Origin: an uncultured Bacilli bacterium
Lineage (GTDB): Bacteria; Bacillota_I; Bacilli_A; ML615J-28; CAG-313
Assembly: GCA_947627685.1 (NCBI GenBank)
Contig: CANQWZ010000024.1
Coordinates: forward strand, 1-15,473
Direction: 5' to 3'
DNA: 15,473 bases
Shown: positions 13,382-15,473 of the stretch, in pieces
Layout of the letters: every line of letters begins with the position of its first letter
Position numbering within the stretch: position 1 is the first letter of the stretch
Position numbers and translations under genes: made by a program
Notes under the pieces: generated by a model
What the model saw: the letters and a program-made list of their open reading frames with translations, nothing else
Databases searched by the model: none
What the model was told of the DNA's origin: nothing

Positions 13382-14376
13382 TGAAAAAAATTTTAACATT
13401 TTTGGGAATCTGTTTAGTTTTAATATCTTTAGTTAGTTGTAAAAAAACAAAACTTACAAAGATTAAAGTGGCTGAAGTAGCAAGATCAGTCTTTTATGCA
13501 CCACAATATGTAGCAATTAATAATGGTTATTTTGAAGAAGAAGGCTTAAAAATTGATTTAGTTAATGCAAATGGTGCCGATAAAGTAACAGCAGCTTTAT
13601 TATCGGGTGATGTACAAATAGGTTTACAAGGTCCTGAACCTACTATTTATCTATATAAAAACAATAAAACCAACTATTTAATTAATTTTGCGCAATTAAC
13701 AAGAACGGATGGTAATTTTATCTTTGGTAGAAATAAAATTGATAATTTTACTTTGAATGATCTTAAAGGTAAATCCATTTTAGGCGGTAGAAAAGGTGGC
13801 GTGCCTGAAATGACTTTAGAATACATTTTAAAAGAAGCCGGTTTAGATGTAGGTCAAGATGATGATAGTAAAGATGTAAATGTTAGAACAGATGTTGCTT
13901 TTGCGGCACTTGCAGGATCATTTCTTGAGGGTGAAGGTGATTTTGTAGTATTATTTGAGCCTACAGCATCAGCTTTAGTTAAGGAAAACAAAGCCTATTT
14001 ATTATCATCAACTGCACAATATGCGGGTGAAATAACTTATACCGCTTATTCAACATCCATTAATTATTTTAAACAAAATAAGGAAACATTAACTAAATTT
14101 ACTAAAGCTTTATATAAGGGTCAACAATTTGTACAAACGGCAACTGATGAAGAAATAGCTAAAGCCATTCATCCTTTCTTTATGGATGTAGAACTTGATA
14201 TTTTAGAAAGTGTAGTAGCAAGATATCGTTCTATTAATGCTTGGTGTGCAAATCCTGTTTTTTCAGAAGTTGGATTTGATCGTTTACAAGACATTATAAT
14301 TGCGGCAGGCGAATTAGATAATAAAGTCAATTTCAATGATTTAGTTGATTTAAAGATTGCTAAAGCAGTAATTTAA
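13381..14376 (+). CDS. ABC importer substrate-binding lipoprotein, NMT1/SsuA-like (331 aa)
   Basis: The extracellular receptor of the importer. A basic start and hydrophobic helix end in lipobox LVSC with lipidated Cys20. The mature domain has the NMT1/THI5-like pattern: VFYAPQYVAINNGYFEEEGL near the start, GADKVTAALLSGDVQIGLQG, FAQLTRTDGNF, then LKGKSILGGRKGGVPEM, which lines the ligand cleft in relatives. The family binds nitrate, alkanesulfonates, taurine, thiamine pyrimidine (HMP) or riboflavin, and the sequence does not decide among them. No metabolic gene shares the operon. The ATG overlaps the permease stop (TAATG), with GAGG (13372-13375) 5 bases upstream. The gene order ATPase, permease, receptor means the receptor, usually needed in excess, is translated last. 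Confidence 0.9.
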   Translation: MKKILTFLGICLVLISLVSCKKTKLTKIKVAEVARSVFYAPQYVAINNGYFEEEGLKIDLVNANGADKVTAALLSGDVQIGLQGPEPTIYLYKNNKTNYLINFAQLTRTDGNFIFGRNKIDNFTLNDLKGKSILGGRKGGVPEMTLEYILKEAGLDVGQDDDSKDVNVRTDVAFAALAGSFLEGEGDFVVLFEPTASALVKENKAYLLSSTAQYAGEITYTAYSTSINYFKQNKETLTKFTKALYKGQQFVQTATDEEIAKAIHPFFMDVELDILESVVARYRSINAWCANPVFSEVGFDRLQDIIIAAGELDNKVNFNDLVDLKIAKAVI

Positions 14377-14393
14377 TTAAAAATTTTTCTAAA

Positions 14394-14436
14394 AAACAGC
14401 TATGTAAATATTTGCATAGCTGTTTGTCAATTTTTT
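14394..14436 (+). terminator. Probable terminator of the ABC importer operon
   Basis: A perfect 11-bp stem, AAACAGCTATG (14394-14404) with CATAGCTGTTT (14415-14425), whose loop can zip further. Only three T follow directly, and a run of six T comes at 14431-14436. The hairpin has a better T-tract when read on the minus strand, but no minus-strand gene reaches it. Confidence 0.65.
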
Positions 14437-14593
14437 AAAAAATTCTTTTAATAGTTATAAATAATATAAGTAAAATCCTAAAAAACAATAAAAAAATCGT
14501 TTTGTGAGAAGATGAAATTTTATTTTTAAAATAATTAATTTTTAAGTTATAAAAAAAGCAATGATAAAAAATTGTATTAAAATGTTTAATTTC

Positions 14594-14622
14594 TTCAAAA
14601 AAATATTATTTTATGATATAAT
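14594..14622 (+). promoter_or_regulatory. Promoter of glpK
   Basis: -35 TTCAAA (14594-14599), 17-base spacer, -10 TATAAT (14617-14622) with TGA extension. The leader is about 33 bases. No cre match is seen near it. Confidence 0.7.
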
Positions 14623-14661
14623 AACTACTAGAAATATGCATATAAAAACGGGAAAAATAAA

Positions 14662-15473
14662 ATGGCTAAAAATTATATTTTAACAATTGATCAAGGTACA
14701 ACTAGTACAAGAACAATCATTTTTGATGATAGTGCTAATGTTATTAGTAAAAGCCAAAAAGAATTTAAACAAATTTGTCCCCATAATGGTTGGGTTGAAC
14801 ATGATCCAGAAGAAATTTGGAACTTAACTTTACAAACTATCAAAGAGGCTATAGCTTTAGCTAAAATAGAAGTTTGCCATATTAAAGCTATTGGGATTAC
14901 TAATCAGCGTGAAACGACCATTTTATGGAACAAAAAAACGGGTAAACCTGTATATAATGCTATTGTTTGGCAATCAAGACAATCACAAGCTATTTGTGAT
15001 GAGTTAATTAAAGAAGGAACAACTGAATTGTTTAAAAATAAAACGGGCTTAATAATAAATCCCTATTTTTCAGCTAGTAAAATTAAATGGATAATTGATC
15101 ATGTGGCTGGTGTTAAAGAAGAAATTGCTAAGAAAAATATTCTTTTTGGTACTATGGATACATACTTATTATGGAAATTAACAGATGGTAAAGTTCATGC
15201 TACTGATTATAGTAATGCTTCTAGAACCCTTATATATAATATTAAGGAATTAAAATGGGATGAAGAATTAATGAAAAAATTTGCTATACCAGAAAGCATT
15301 TTACCGAATGTATTGCCAAGTAGTCATATTTTTGGTTATGCTAGTGCTTTAGAAACAATTGATAAAGCCTTTATTAACGTTCCTATTGCGTCTTTAATTG
15401 GTGATCAACAGGCTGCGCTTTTTGGCCAATGTTGTTTTGATGAAGGTAGCATGAAATGTACTTATGGTACAGG
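14662..15473 (+). CDS. glpK: Glycerol kinase (partial, 3' end outside window)
   Basis: The first 270 codons of a protein of about 500 residues. It phosphorylates glycerol to sn-glycerol 3-phosphate with ATP in the cytosol. IDQGTTSTR (9-17) is the nucleotide-binding start of the FGGY fold. Glycerol-binding residues fall at R83-E84 (NQRET), Y135 (NPYFSASK) and D248 (IGDQQAALFG); the first three match the Escherichia coli numbering and the last is shifted by three. WQSRQ and TYGTG are also typical. The loop at about 223-242 has no His, although related Enterococcus enzymes carry a His there that HPr phosphorylates. The ribosome site is weak, GGGA (14650-14653), 8 bases before the ATG. Downstream glp genes may follow outside the window. 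Confidence 0.95.
   Translation, partial: MAKNYILTIDQGTTSTRTIIFDDSANVISKSQKEFKQICPHNGWVEHDPEEIWNLTLQTIKEAIALAKIEVCHIKAIGITNQRETTILWNKKTGKPVYNAIVWQSRQSQAICDELIKEGTTELFKNKTGLIINPYFSASKIKWIIDHVAGVKEEIAKKNILFGTMDTYLLWKLTDGKVHATDYSNASRTLIYNIKELKWDEELMKKFAIPESILPNVLPSSHIFGYASALETIDKAFINVPIASLIGDQQAALFGQCCFDEGSMKCTYGT

Noticed and set aside
1..15473. CRISPR array, insertion sequence, tRNA or rRNA
   Set aside because: No regularly spaced repeats, transposase motifs, terminal inverted repeats or tRNA/rRNA signatures were found on reading both strands.

Overview
The DNA is very AT-rich and gene-dense. The genes point to a low-GC, Gram-positive-lineage bacterium (Bacillota, class Bacilli in the broad sense, such as Erysipelotrichales, Acholeplasmatales or uncultured gut relatives). 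The signs are a DarA/PstA-type cyclic-di-AMP receptor, lipoproteins with lipoboxes, strong AGGAGG-type ribosome sites, a perfect match to the CcpA cre consensus, and extended -10 promoters. Tryptophan is read from TGG in every gene, so there is no sign of the Mycoplasma code. All nine complete genes nevertheless end in TAA or TAG, never TGA. Placement below phylum level is inference.

Left region (1-5468, minus strand). A three-gene operon is read right to left: a surface lipoprotein with WG-type repeats, then two tandem paralogous proteins, each fusing an ABC ATPase to a MacB/FtsX-like permease with a very large extracellular domain. The last gene runs off the left edge. Each gene junction has a TAG stop overlapping the next Shine-Dalgarno, so the three products are probably made together. 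This is the best candidate for an uncharacterised system: a paired mechanotransmission-type ABC complex with a repeat lipoprotein as extracellular partner.

Centre (5490-8139, plus strand). darA has its own promoter, overlapped by a 9+9 bp dyad, and its own terminator. It is followed by an EF-G-like translational GTPase (EF-G2 type) whose switch I and switch II residues differ from canonical EF-G. A cre-like site lies just upstream of the promoter for this GTPase.

Middle right (8138-11810). A minus-strand class I glutamine amidotransferase-like hydrolase (peptidase C26) converges on the EF-G-like gene through a shared bidirectional terminator. It diverges from a ten-helix P-type cation ATPase of CtpE/MgtA-like type.

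Right (11817-15473, plus strand). An overlapping ATPase-permease-lipoprotein operon encodes a NitT/TauT/NMT1-type importer of unknown substrate. It is followed by the 5' half of glycerol kinase, which runs off the right edge. No mobile element, CRISPR array, tRNA, rRNA or riboswitch was recognised. The only gene-poor stretch is the 285 bases before glpK, which holds a hairpin, AT-rich sequence and a promoter.
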